NCBI GenBank assembly: GCA_902729315.2
Contig: LR746266.1
Span: 2,800,759-2,864,758, forward strand
Direction: 5' to 3'
Origin: Spirodela intermedia
Taxonomy: Eukaryota; Streptophyta; Magnoliopsida; Alismatales; Araceae
Length of the DNA stretch: 64,000 bases
Both the position numbers and the translations under genes were made by a program. The notes beneath the pieces were generated by a model. It searched no databases. It saw only the letters and a program-made list of their open reading frames with translations, and was not told the origin of the DNA. Of this stretch, positions 23,741 to 35,731 are shown piece after piece (the first letter of the stretch is position 1; every line of letters starts with the position of its first letter).

Positions 23741-25424
23741 GAACACGGGAGAGGGAGAGGGAGAGAATGACAAGAAAAAATGACATGCTAATTTACATGG
23801 TCTGGAGAAACCTTCTATGCCAATAGTCACACAAAAATCATACTTCGTTTAGGAGATGATATTTCAAAGCCTTCTAGCAGCGACATGCCTTTGTGTATCC
23901 TAACATATTGAGATGGCTGTGCTCCCTCTCAACACAAGGTTAGGGTCAAAGTACGAAAGTCCATTAGAGCCTGTTAGGATTCATGTACTCGTTGAATAGC
24001 CCTTTGTAATCCAATAGGGCCCAACAGGAGGTCATTCTATGACTCCAACAATACTACCTTAGAACCTTCAGCACTCCAAATGTCTACACCTACTCAATCT
24101 GTTGGCAGGTGAGCAGCCCTTGGAAGCTCCATCAATAAATTAAAAATCCATATCAGAATAAACTTTAAATCTTTTGTTATATGAATGTCAATATGTCATG
24201 AGTATCTTGTTCACAGACCAGAAGTGAATTTGAGGATTAAAGACCTCAAGGCCATGTGAATTTGTTTGGTACCCAAAAGTTTGCATCAGAAGGAGCTGAA
24301 AGTGAATTCCCACCTTGGTCCTTTCAGTTAGAGATAATCAATTTTTCCAACAAAGTCCATAGGCACCTACAAACTAGTTAGTACCTCTTCATCTCTCTCG
24401 ATCGTTCCCCTTCTCTCTCTCTCATAGACGTTTGCACACTATGTATGCACCTAGATTCATCAGTCTCCCACACATCTAAATTACTTATTTCATGAAATTA
24501 CCATATTATAATGGAGACAAATATTTTGAAACATGATCTCGAAATGTCAAAAAAAAATCATTTTCTTAGAATTTTTTATTGATATATTAGAATAATTAGT
24601 AGGTTTTTTACCTAATATCTAGTATATTTTAATCTATATTAGAATAATTAGAAATTTTCTAAATTTTCATGAAAATTTGCTTTCAACATTATTTAGGTCT
24701 TTAGAAAACCTTAAGAATATTTGATCTAACTGAATCGAATATTAGCGTACAATTTGTCAATTTATGATTTTTATATTTTTTTAACCTTAAATGACTTATC
24801 AAAAGGTTAATTTCTAGTTGAGAATACTAGTCTATTTATATCTATTTCCTAGACACGTATTTTTAATATTCCTGAATTAAGCTTTCCTTATGAATTTGAC
24901 TAGTTAGTCATCATTTATTTTGGATCACCACTATAAGTTGACTAATAAAAGTATCCTCTACAAATATCCATCCTTCGAGCACTTCAAGCATCCTCGACTG
25001 TTAAACAGGGTATTAGCCTATTCTTCAGAAGATTAATCGTATGGCAGGATATTCCTCCTTGCCTAACCTCGGAAAAGGCAAGCCCCATTAAACGACATCA
25101 CTCTCTACGCCAAGAGCCATCCATGCATCAATAACCCTATCACTGCTTATATTGATGCAGATATGCATCCATTTATGCAGACAACACTTCGACGACTTCA
25201 AGTTAGTGCAGTCTCAAAATGAAAGATGAAAGACCTAGCGAACAAGTAAGGCTCATTTGACAAGGAAGAAGACGATACTGCGTTCAATCATCAGGAAGCG
25301 AGACGTAGTAGCTAGTCAAGATAATCATCCACTATTCTTTCAGTAACATCAGATACAAACCCTCGGCAAAGATCCACAACACAGACTATCATCACACCAG
25401 AAGGGAAACAGAATTTTCTTGAGA
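23741..25424. other. Gene-free stretch
   Basis: AT-rich with no domain-bearing frame. A short GA-rich run is at 23748-23766 and a C/T-rich run at about 24395-24425. The right end holds the 3' flank of the BAHD gene. Confidence 0.4.
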
Positions 25425-26762
25425 TTAGACGAGGGAATGGACGACCTGGCTCATGATGGCTGCATGGCTCTTCTCCAGAGCGAGATACACGTCAACGCCG
25501 CCGCCTTCTCCGCATGATGGAACAAGGATCATTAGCCCCTCCACCGGGAGCCCTGGCGGGAAAAAGGCGGCTGGGAGTCCGCCGCCGAAATCCAACTCAT
25601 GGAATTGGAGGCTCAACCAGCTATTGAACTCGATGCCGAGGTTTAGAAAGCCGCCCACCACAGGCATGGTCGCGGCAATCTCTGCGCCTCCCTCCCCTTT
25701 AAGTTGCTCCCCGAAGTCGATGAACGACTTGAAGTAGCTGTCATCCACCTTGTTCACTGCCTCGCGGATCACCTGTGCCACGTGGGAGTAGCTCGCCCGG
25801 AGTACCTCTCCGGCCGTGAGTTTTGGATAGGCCCAGAGCACAAGGTTGCCGTAGTACTCCGGCGGCACGGGGGGCCTAATCCTCTGCCGGCCGTTGACAA
25901 CAAGTCTGACCTGGGTCATCTCGTCGTCAGGAAGCCTGCGCGCAAAGGTCGTCTTCTTCCACATGTGGGTGAGGACGCTCAAGAACGTGCTCACTCGACG
26001 GCTGGGGTCGCCACCATTGACCATGCCCTTGAGCTTGCCGATGAACTCCTTGGAGAAGTGGAAGGACTGGTTACACATCTTGGACAGGTTGACTCCGACA
26101 TCCCCCCCAGGCCGGGTGGCTCCACTCTTGCGCCTGAACTCCGTGCCGAGGTGATCAAACTCCACCCTAGCCGGGTTCCTAGGAGCACAGACGGAGCTCC
26201 ATCCGAAGAAAGGAAGAGTCCCGACGTCACGGCCCTGTACCAGTTTGGCCCAGGTGAACAAGAAATGGCAAATGGAGGAGCCGTCGCCTATGCGGTGGTG
26301 GGAGGTGAGGCCCAGAGTGAGACCGCCGCAGGAGAAGCGGGTGAGCTGAACCTGGAGGAGCACCTCCAACCCCTCAGCTGGGTGTGGATGCAACGTTAAA
26401 AAGCCCGCGGAGGGGTCGAAGGGGAGGTGTTCCTCCAGGGTGGACGGCGCGATGGCCTCCTTGAGGCGGATGCCGGCGTCGTTTAGAACGACTTTCGGAT
26501 ATCCGTACTCGTCAGGGTGGAACCTTCCGGCAAGGTGAGGGAAGTAAGCGAGGGCTCGTGTGAGTCCCTCCCGCAGGGCGGCATTATCGGGCATCGGCGG
26601 CCGGAAGGCGTAGAGGATGCAGACATGGCAGTTGTAGTTGGCCACGTCGAAGGGCGTAAGGGGGAACTCAGCGTTGTGGAGAACATGGGGTGGGGAAGAA
26701 GGCGAATAGTAGGGCTTGAGAAGGATGTCGCAGGTCACTTGAACTGCCTCGACGGCTGCCAT
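25425..26762 (-). CDS. BAHD acyltransferase, hydroxycinnamoyl-amide type (agmatine/tryptamine acyltransferase-like)
   Basis: An intact, intronless frame of 445 residues, the normal BAHD length. The catalytic HxxxD motif is H156-R-I-G-D160 (SHHRIGDGSS). The structural DFGWG motif appears as D391-F-G-G-G. The C-terminus has LPVEGLMILVPS followed by a Gly-rich turn and VDVYLALEKSH. BAHD enzymes transfer an acyl group from a CoA thioester to an alcohol or amine in the cytosol. The overall sequence, including the LPVEG segment, is most like the monocot clade annotated as agmatine coumaroyltransferase or tryptamine hydroxycinnamoyltransferase, so an amine acceptor is my best guess; an alcohol acceptor cannot be excluded. 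A partial copy (residues about 207-395) lies in opposite orientation at 36207-36778. The start ATG is followed by MAAVEAVQVTCDILLKPYY, as in relatives. Confidence 0.9.
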   Translation of the reverse strand: MAAVEAVQVTCDILLKPYYSPSSPPHVLHNAEFPLTPFDVANYNCHVCILYAFRPPMPDNAALREGLTRALAYFPHLAGRFHPDEYGYPKVVLNDAGIRLKEAIAPSTLEEHLPFDPSAGFLTLHPHPAEGLEVLLQVQLTRFSCGGLTLGLTSHHRIGDGSSICHFLFTWAKLVQGRDVGTLPFFGWSSVCAPRNPARVEFDHLGTEFRRKSGATRPGGDVGVNLSKMCNQSFHFSKEFIGKLKGMVNGGDPSRRVSTFLSVLTHMWKKTTFARRLPDDEMTQVRLVVNGRQRIRPPVPPEYYGNLVLWAYPKLTAGEVLRASYSHVAQVIREAVNKVDDSYFKSFIDFGEQLKGEGGAEIAATMPVVGGFLNLGIEFNSWLSLQFHELDFGGGLPAAFFPPGLPVEGLMILVPSCGEGGGVDVYLALEKSHAAIMSQVVHSLV

Positions 26763-27110
26763 TTTGGATAGTCACTCTCTTACTCGCAATGGCTGCCTCG
26801 ACGTTCTCCTTGCTAGTTCATCTTCTTTCCCCGGCGAGGGTCAGTTATACCCCGTGAAACGGGACTATGGATTGAGATCTTATCTTTTTGCGTCGAGGGA
26901 GAAACAGAGAAACATTTTCCAGAAAACGTAAACAACGTGGCTTTTTATTTAATCGTAGGATCTGGAACCTTCGCTTTTATTTGCAAGGTAAACGAGCCCA
27001 CGTGCCATTACCGACAATATGGAATCCCACTCATGTACTATCACTGACAGTATAAAAGTCTTCAAGGTACTTGGCTCATTGAGACTCTTCTTCACAAATC
27101 TGCAGTTCAA
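26763..27110 (-). promoter_or_regulatory. Upstream region of the BAHD gene
   Basis: On the minus strand a TATAAC sequence at about 26843-26848 lies some 80 bases before the start codon and could serve as a TATA box. ACGTGG cores are present at about 26935 and 27000 (CACGTG-like G-box halves). Both are short matches that occur by chance, so the assignment is tentative. Confidence 0.25.
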
Positions 27111-29528
27111 TGGATAAAACACTTGGGATTTTGAGCAATTTAATTGGCCTTGTTTGACTCCATTGATTGTTTTGGGTCCACATTGATTGACTTTGAACGA
27201 ATAATCTTCTAATGTTATAAAATCGATGTTGTGTAAAATTATAACTTCATATTAATACAATAATTTATCATTTAACGTTCACACTAAGTGACAATATGAT
27301 GCAAGTACGGTTTTTCTAGTTATCTAAAGGCAGGGCCATGCTTCATAGAAATTAAGGCCATTTCTTATTTTCTAGGGTCTTCTCTTGGCTTAGATGAGTG
27401 CAGAAGAAGTTAACTCAAATTAAAAGAAATATTTGTATAAAATTAAGCCATAAGTATGCCAAGCTTTAACGTAGAGACCTATTTCAAAATTGCCAGGGTT
27501 AACCCTTGAACAAGGAAAATAGGCAAACGGCCTCAGGAACCTTAGACCAAGCCAATGCCCAATCGCAACTGTACTGTTCTTTTGGTGTTCACTACTTTTG
27601 CGCTCAAGAAAAAACGGAACCTATTTATTCAGTTTAATTAACACTTTTTTCATAAAAACCATGATGTCCTACCTACTACTCTTATCTTTATTTTAACTCA
27701 GATGTGACTACTCAACCAACACGTCTGTCTCTTTCTTTCCCTCTCTCCCCCCGACAATATTGACACGCACACAAGCCCAGAGACAACTAGTCAACCTTGC
27801 ACCACCAACACACCCGCCAAACCCAGAGGGCAGGTGCGACCTGGACCCCACACACCAGACCGAGTGAAAGCTCCTCACGCGGCGTCGGCAGCCTTACGCA
27901 TCAATATTCCACGCCCAACTGCCAATCATTACTCAAATGTTAGAAAAACCTAATTCGAGTAATATTGGACGGTCATTTTTCCATTAGCATTTAATGGGCT
28001 CGAGAAATCTGCAGCCAGTTTGACCCAAGCTTCCCCGGAGATGTTACTCTCTCCCACAAGTTGACTCGGTCTAGATTCCAAAATAGACTAGGCATTCCAC
28101 CTTTGAATCTTTTATTCAAAATTATATTCACCGACTAACAAACTGCTGCCTAGGTCCAATTGGTCTATTTTGCGGTATTAATCATACAGTCCCACGAATG
28201 TCTTGTTCCTCTTTGACTAACCCAGATCGTCCAAACAAGCCGTTTAATGAGCAACCAAGAAAATAACATCACGATTGTAAGGTCAGATATCAGACGACTT
28301 TTACACTCACACAGAAAGGAGTATCACGATATGGTTTCTGTATCCGTCTAAGAGCTTGAGATCACGATGAACAACATTCATACACCAGTCAGATAGAAGA
28401 AAAATAACAAATTTATAGAAAATTGATCAGTCAGCTAAAAAACAAGATATAAAACAAAGAAAAAAGTCTAAAAAGCAGTTCGATCAAATTCCAAAAGCCA
28501 GGGGATCAGGTGAAGGCGAATGAGTCTGACCGGCCAACTTGGAAGTCTAAGGGCCCGGGAACTTTGACCATCTAAGCAGTACACTGTAATCATTTTATTT
28601 TCCGCATAAAAATTGTGGATAACATTAAACAGTAATGAATGTGACCCATCAAGTATCCACCAGTGTTCAGTGGGAGAGAAACCGTAAAGTGAACAGAAGA
28701 GCTCTCTCTCTGTCTCCATTCTGGCCTATGAAGAAGAAGGCTCGTTTCTTAGAGCAAGGAACGGTCTGCAAGTCAATAGAATGCCAATAAGGTCAACTAC
28801 GTTCAGTGCAAAGAAGATCACCTGATCATCTGCATATCAAAAAGATGTGGCTCACATTGATACCATGATTCTAGATAGTTATGAGGACCCAGCAGCTCAA
28901 GTATGAACACAGTGAATGTCCGATGACGAGTTGACTTCTAGTTAGATATCATCAATTGTGAAGTCAGATATAAAATCACATTTTATCCGCTGATTTGAAG
29001 GTTATTTTTGCATCATTACCTGGAAGAAATGGAGCGGTCTGGCGTTTCTGGGCCCAAGAAGGTCAGCGCACAACCAAATTTAGGACTGAATCAAACCTTC
29101 AGCATACTTATTCTTTTTGTTATTTTGGGTCATCAAATAGCATTCCTATTAACTTTTTGAAAACTAACTCTGAAAGCACAATATTTTTATCCTGAACAAC
29201 ATCCCCAGTGGAAAGCACAAACCACTCGACTAGGAAAGATATTGGGAAGTTGATTCTTCAAATAGGAAACCAACAAACTTCTTTTATATCAAGAGATGAA
29301 AATTTATCTCTGGGTTAATACATAAATGAGTGAGAATGGGAGAGGGACATGCTCTGTTATCTAAGCAATCAGCTAACTGACTGAATTTTTTAATTTCTAC
29401 GTCAACCATGTCCCCTTTCCATATTGCACCTCTCAACTATACCTCCGATTCAAAATCTCTGCCTAGAGAGTACTTCCCAGAACCAAAGCAAAGAGATATT
29501 TCAATAGTCAAAAGAATAGTTAAGGCAA
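27111..29528. other. Gene-free stretch
   Basis: No domain is recognised in any frame. A somewhat GC-richer, C/A-rich patch lies at 27720-27900. The frame at 28468-28719 (minus) has no family resemblance I can identify. No repeat boundaries are seen. Confidence 0.4.
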
Positions 29529-29621
29529 TCACAATGCACCAACGGCTGCTCGGGTTCCATCTTCGAAGAGAGACATAAAAGCCATAGCTATGCCATTCGC
29601 AGCTCCCCTTTGGTGTCGTTC
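29529..29621 (-). pseudogene. Possible exon remnant of a ZIFL-type (major facilitator) transporter
   Basis: On the minus strand a strong acceptor (TTTCCCCTGCCATCAG) is followed by an open 30-codon frame reading ERHQRGAANGIAMAFMSLF. This closely resembles the HQRGAANGIA.TAMSLFKA segment near the C-terminus of plant ZIFL (zinc-induced-facilitator-like) transporters. After FEDGTRAAVGAL the frame ends in TGA and nothing further matches. No other exon of such a gene was found in 27-30.5 kb, so this looks like an isolated fragment. The stretch is short and the call comes from memory of the family. Confidence 0.4.
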
Positions 29622-30478
29622 CTGATGGCAGGGGAAAGGAATCAAATGTTCAGTGAAATACCACATATGGTAAATTATAACAAATGGTAAATTATATCCA
29701 CATATGTTCGAGGGAACTAAAACAAATGGTAAATTATAACATATGAGGATAGAAAATTACCACAGTGTTGTTTTGAAGCAAGATCATTCCAGTATTGATG
29801 ATCATCTGATCGAAATTCAAAATACAGCCTAATGAGAAGTTTGAACTTCAAGAAATGGCGACTCTCACAGAAGATCACACAGCATATAGGATGTTAAATA
29901 TGGTAGAGAGGTGAGGACAGAGTGTTTACGTTTATATGACTTTTTGACTGCAATCATCTATAATCACATTCGATGTATATTTGATCAATTAATCGTATCG
30001 GTCATGTCTATACACGGATATTTTATTCTTTATTGCCTATTGTCCGAATCCACTTTCTCAATGAATATTCACCATTCTTAGAAACTTCAAGATTTACGAC
30101 TCAATTCAAGTGTCAGATGGAAGAAGACTACAAAGCAATGAGGATTTATGCAAACTAGGGCTCCAACATGTTTGACTTTGGTTCAGGTTTCAAAATCATA
30201 GATTCAGGTTCTGATCGTCCCTTGGGATGATCGTAGATCTCTCTTATACCTTTTCCTGACTGGAGGCTGAAGAAACCATGCACACGAATGATTCAATCAA
30301 ACTAACAAGCATGACATACAGATGAAGTAGAAAACCTTTGATCCAGTAAAGAGCGAAATAAAAATTCAGATTGATGGGGAGCTGCTCCTGCTCCGTCGTC
30401 AATTGTGGACAATGGTGATGTTTCCTGAAATAAATAATTTGGCCATTTTCCTTTCTATTATGTTCGTTATGTTTATTT
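29622..30478. other. Gene-free stretch left of the Copia element
   Basis: Contains three near-repeats of AAATGGTAAATTATA at about 29668-29740. On the minus strand a frame at 30244-30489 follows an acceptor-like TTATTTATTTCAG, but its product is unrecognisable. No firm feature. Confidence 0.35.
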
Positions 30479-30736
30479 TGCAGGATCAATCGCAGCCGCT
30501 CATCACTACGAGTTATAACGGCAGTGGTGCTGCCACATCGGATGTCTAGTCAAGTCATTGAAGTTAAATAGATGCACTCTCTCACTTCTAGTGATTGGCT
30601 GCCCTATATAAAGGGCTATGTATTCAATGAATCAATGTAGTGGAAAACAATCATTTCTATACATTTTCTTTGTTCCTATTACCTTCTTATCTTTTACCTC
30701 TATTTCTGGAGTGACTTTGGGCTTGCGAAGCTAACA
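30479..30736 (+). repeat. 5' LTR of the Copia element (probable bounds)
   Basis: The right end is set by the primer-binding site: TAACA at 30732-30736, two bases, then TGGTATCAAAGCC at 30739-30751 (initiator-Met type). A TATA box (TATATAAAG, 30605-30613) lies about 130 bases before the LTR end. The left bound at TGCAGGATC is a guess from the typical TG start and the short LTRs of this group; no 3' LTR survives for comparison. Confidence 0.55.
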
Positions 30737-30775
30737 AGTGGTATCAAAGCCACTTGGCTCAACAGGATCAAGAAG

Positions 30776-31640
30776 ATGGTGAAGAAAGGAGGCACGGTGA
30801 GTACCTCCAGCGAGTGTGAGGGGGAGATGGTGTTGTCGGCACCATCCTTCAAGCTCTCAAAGACGAACTACGACATCTGTGTGATAAATATGGAGGTATA
30901 TCTTGACTCTCACGATCTATGGCAGGCGATAATCGAAGAGAATGTATCCGAGAAGAAAGACTGGCTGGCATTGTTGGCAATCTTTAGCACAATTCCGGAA
31001 GAGATGATGATTATGCTTGATGCAAAGAAGACAGCAAATGAGAATTGAGAGATTCTCTGGTCGCAAAATCTTAGCGTGGACATAGTGATTCAATCACAAA
31101 TCCCAGGCCTGAAGTGTGAGTACAAAATTCTCACAATGCACAAGGAAGAAGCTGTTGTGGATTTTGCGATGAAATTCACTTGCATCGTCTCAGATTTGCA
31201 AAATTTGGGTGAGATGATGGAAGAAAGAGAGATAATGCGGCAAGTTCTGAGAGTGACACCTTCAAAATTTGACGCTCTTACCTTATCTATGGAACAATAT
31301 ATTGATTTGGATAAAATCAGCCTCGACGAAGTCATTGGATCTCTGACTGTCCATGAGTTGCAGCTCAAGGAGCGAGAGTCCCGGGAGGAGGAGCAGACAT
31401 TGCTTGCCAGAGCGTTGAGCAAAGGGAAAATCACGAGTGAGGAGGAGTCCTCATCTCACAAAAGAGGTCGACATCATGTCCGCGGCAAAAGCAGAGGAAG
31501 AGGCCATGGCCAAGGTTGACATCCTCCTCCTGATGAAGGTAAAAAGAACTTCAATAAATCTCAAATACAATGTTATAACTGTGAGAAATATGACCATTTC
31601 GCTTACAAATGTCAAAGTGCCAAGAAGGTGACGCCTAACC
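30776..31640 (+). pseudogene. Copia gag remnant
   Basis: Frames 30776-31048 and 31076-31519 are the same gag interrupted by an in-frame TGA at 31046-31048, consistent with a TGG codon lost to a transition. Recognisable segments are FKLSKTNYDIC, DFAMKFTCIVSDLQNLGEMM and SLDEVIGSLTVHEL. An RGRGHGQG basic tail is followed by a CX2CX4HX4C zinc knuckle (CYNCEKYDHFAYKC) in another frame near 31570-31615. Gag would form the particle and bind RNA. Confidence 0.8.
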
Positions 31641-31698
31641 AACCATATGTTGCTGCGTCCACAAAGAAGCCTAAAGTATCTTCACTTCTGATGATGAT

Positions 31699-33980
31699 TT
31701 GGTAGAACACAATGAGTTATTACTTCAAGGCTTAGAGACTAAGCTCAAAGATCCGGAGTTGTGGTATCTTGATACTGCAGCTACTCATCACATGACCAGA
31801 AGGAGAAATTATTTCTCGAATCTTGATGAATCAGCCTCTGAATTTGTCAAAATCGGTGAGTCCTTGTTCATCAGAAGGATGGAAAGAAAATTCACTTTGG
31901 TAATATTCTCTTTGTTCCCAAATTATGTGCTAATATTATAAGTTTAGGTAGATTAGATGAAGAAGGCTACAAGATGGTCATGTATGGAGGCTGATTGACC
32001 ATTTTTGACCAAGATGGAGCACTGTTAGTAGAAGTTCATTGAATAGATGGGAAGCTTTATTTGCTCAAGCTAAATGTGATAAAACAATGTCTAATCACTA
32101 AAGAAAATGAAACTACAAGTCGGCTATGACACTCGAGGTTTGGCCACTTGAATTTTTCACACATTAAAAGAAATGTCAAGTAGGAAATTAGTGGAGGGAC
32201 TTCTACTGATCAGTGTTCCTGATCACATATGCTGGAGTTGCCTTATAGGAAAGCAACATCGCACTCCATTTCTTAAAGTTTCTACTTTCAGAGCCTTAGA
32301 GCCCCACGAGCTGGTGTATGTAGACATATGTGACCCAACCAGTCCACCCACATTAGGGGAAAGTCAGCATTTCCTCCTCATCATGGATGATTTCTCAAGG
32401 CTAATGTGGGTGGCTATGCTCAAGTGTAAATCAGAAGCCTTTGGTCAATTCAAGAAGTTTAAAGCCTTGGCTGAGGTAGAGAAGAACATGAAACTGAAGT
32501 GTCTTCATTCAAACAGAGGTGGAGAGTTCACTTCTGATGAATTCAATGTGTTTTGTGTTTACAAGGCATTAAAAGGTAGTTGACTGCTCCCTACTCGCCT
32601 CAGCAGAATGATGTAGTCGAAAGAAAGAACCAAATAATCATGTCCATGGTAAGAAGCATGCTGAAAGAGAAGGAAATGCCTTGTGAACTGTGGGGAGAGG
32701 CAGTCAATACCTCTGTATACCTCTTAAATTGAACTTCCACTCAAAGTTTATAGGGGTGGACTCCATATGAGCTGTGGACTGGGAGGAAAGCCAGTGATTG
32801 ATCATCTACAAGTATTCGGCTCCGTTGTGCATGTGAAATACACTAAAGGACCACAGAAAAAGTTAGATGACTGCAGTTAACCAATGATTTTCATTGGGTA
32901 TGAAGTGGACATGAAGGGGTACTGATGCTATGACCCTATTAACACCAAAGTTAACATCAGCCGGGATGTTATCTTTGAAGAAGACAGCAAGTGGAACTAG
33001 GAAAAGGAAGGTGAGAGTGATTCTAAACTTACCTTTTTCCCTGAATTCCTTGCTGATTATGGAGCAAAGGATGCCTCTATTAACGAAAGTGATGAAGACA
33101 AGACTTATGACTCTCGAGAAGACTCTTCTATCTCACACTCCGAATCTGAAGACAGTCAGCTTGTGAGGTTCAAGTCTCTTGACCAAATTTACTCTGAGAC
33201 ATGTCCCATATCGTCAGAGGATGCTAACTATTTACTCTCGCATCAAGAGCATGTCTCCTACAGTGAAGAAGCAAAAGAGGAGACATGGAGGAATACTATG
33301 AAAGAAGAAATGAAGGCCATTGACAGAAGTCAAACATGGTAGCTGGTGAGTCCTTCAACCAATAGAAATCTCATAGGACTGAAATGGATTTTAGGATCAA
33401 GAAAATGCCAAGGGAGATATTGTGAAGCATAAGGCGAGACTGGTTGTGAAGGGGTATTCCCAAAGGCAAGGAATCGACTTTCATGAGGTATTTGCTCCTG
33501 TGGTTCAATTTGAATCTATTCGCACTCTTATTGCCATTGCAGCTTAGAAGGGATGGCTGCTGCATCATCTCGATGTAAAGCCAGCCTTTCTAAATGGAGA
33601 GGTGGAGGAGTTATATGTCAAGCAACCAAAAGGCTTTGTTGTGAAGGACAGGGAAAACCACGTCTTGAAGCTAAAGAAAGCCCTTTATGGGGCTTAAGCA
33701 AACACCACAAGCATGGTATTTCAAACTACATAAATGCCTTGTCTCACTCGAATTCTCAAGGAGTAATGATGAGCAGGTTGTCTACTTGAAGAGGTCAAAC
33801 AAATCTCACTTGATTATTGGAGTCTATGTGAATGATCTATTAGTCATGGGTGAGAATGATAGTGACATTAGCAAATTCAAAGATCAAATGATGAATTTCT
33901 TTCAAATAAGTGATCTCGGACAGCTTTGCTCCTACCTGAGCATTGAACTGACGCAAGGAGGAGCTAGAATCACCTTGTCA
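31699..33980 (+). pseudogene. Copia pol remnant (protease, integrase, RT)
   Basis: The protease motif is WYLDTAATHHMT at about 31760. The integrase zinc region is followed by a core with VYVDICD at about 32318 and a damaged second acidic block, HSNRGGEF, in which the usual Asp is Asn. RT contains LDVKPAFLNG (about 33570) and YVNDLLVMG (about 33825), where the catalytic YVDD has become YVND. Stops and frameshifts separate the pieces (for example near 32581, 33343 and 33546). Both active-site losses are G-to-A type changes. Confidence 0.8.
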
Positions 33981-33989
33981 TAGAGAGCC

Positions 33990-35726
33990 TAACGTGACTT
34001 AGTCGTTGTATAGTAAATCACGTAAATTTAAAATTTATAAAACTAGAAAATACCAATTTTTAGATATTTAGAAGTATTTTTGAACAAATATATTAATTAT
34101 AATTAAATAAAAATTTAAAAATAGTGATAATTTTCTAAGTCAATCACAAGGATGTAATATAATATTAGGTAATTTTGCAAAATTTTCTTCGAAAAATATA
34201 ATTTTTATGAATTTTATACTAAGAAATGAAAATGAAATGTATTTAAAATTCGTAAAAAAGAAAAATAAAGGTGCTGACGTCAAGATGACATCAGTGTCCA
34301 ACGAATGCAAATCAGACAGAAATAGAGTTCTACTCGACGATTTTGACATAAGTACTTACAAATGATTTAATTGATCAAATTAAGATCTGTAAAATCCAAA
34401 AGAATTGTAATTGAATGAAGTATAACTTGGTAAATCTAAATCACACAAATTATTACTAAATGAAGCAAAAATTAAGTTGAAAGTAGAAAAATAAAGTTCC
34501 GGCATCACGGTGGCGATGCATTAGTGATGCACCAGAGTCTTAAGCATTCGAGAGGATCATTGTGTAATGTCCACGGCCTCGAAGGCTCTTCTTGGACAAA
34601 GACGACATGAGCAATCTCTATATCTCCTTGCGAAGTCTAGAGATCAATAAAATGGGTCGTAAAATTGTCTCTAATGGTTGTCATCCAACAGAGCAAAAAA
34701 ACGGCGACTTTGTGACTCTCTAGCGGCTGTCACTTGATGGAGAGGAGCTGAATAGAGGTGAGGGCGCGTGTTAGGGAACTTCATCCTTAGGTTCGCACAA
34801 CAAGAAGAGGCTCTTCATTGCATCCAGTACACTCTTAAGAGGTGGCAACTCGTCTCCCAATTGATCGTTCTCTTCCCGATGACGGCTTGTTCATCAATCA
34901 ATTAGAGATGATTTACTCAATGAATTCATAATCTTTTTATCGCAAATCATTTAGCAATTTTGGTAATAATGCTCCACGAATAGTGTTGACGAGATTTTCG
35001 CCGATGATCCAGCGATTCTACCGGCTTAATCTTTCACTAGCGATCTGTAGGAAAGTCGCGATAATCAAATAAAAATACGAGTTTTGGCTCTAAGAGAATT
35101 CAGACCTACACTAGTTGTCCACTTGTATGAGAGAGATTGAAAAAAGTACTATAATGCCCTTATTAAGTGACGTCATCATAGTATATCTCTATTATAATTA
35201 AGGGGTAGTTTAGGTATTAAAATCTTCAAAGCCTTTCGGGAGAAGGTGTGATCCCACATCGTTTGTGTGCCAAAGTTTTAGGCGAATATATAGTAATATC
35301 ACATTTGCAAGCAATGAGTCATTTTCTCCCGTGTGTACGACCACTCCTTACCCCACAACTAGTTGGCCACTAGTGACGTGGAAGGGGAGTGGTGCACATG
35401 TGCCCCCATTGGTCCTAGCCACTCGAGCCCTTGCTCACAACTCCCCCCGACTATACTTCCAACCTGCTTATAGATCTGGTTGATCGATAGGTCCCCCCCC
35501 TTTTGCTATATTTTTATTTTTATTTCTTTTTCTTCATTTATCTTAAAAATAGGACTATAAAAGTCATATAAATTTATAAAAAATTATAGAATTAGTTAAA
35601 AATTCAGGTTAATCAACTTAAAATCACTTTTTATAATTTAACATAAATATAAGTCTATTTATCATGAGTTAAGACTAAAACTATATTATTTATTAATTAT
35701 TAACTCATGATAATGAAGACTTATCA
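33990..35726 (-). mobile_element. Solo LTR (family A, 1,737 bases) inserted in the Copia pol
   Basis: On the minus strand it starts TGATAAGTC at 35726 and ends CACGTTA at 33990. It is flanked by a perfect 5-base target duplication, GAGCC at 33985-33989 and 35727-35731. There is no internal region, so it is a solo LTR left by LTR-LTR recombination. It aligns along its whole length with the LTR at 47484-49112. Removing it and one GAGCC would restore continuity of the Copia RT (...RAY motif), which proves Copia was there first. Confidence 0.92.
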
Positions 35727-35731
35727 GAGCC

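Noticed and set aside
25704-26762. 231-codon plus-strand frame opposite the BAHD gene (25704-26399)
   Set aside because: A shadow of the GC-rich minus-strand gene; the BAHD frame explains the sequence fully.
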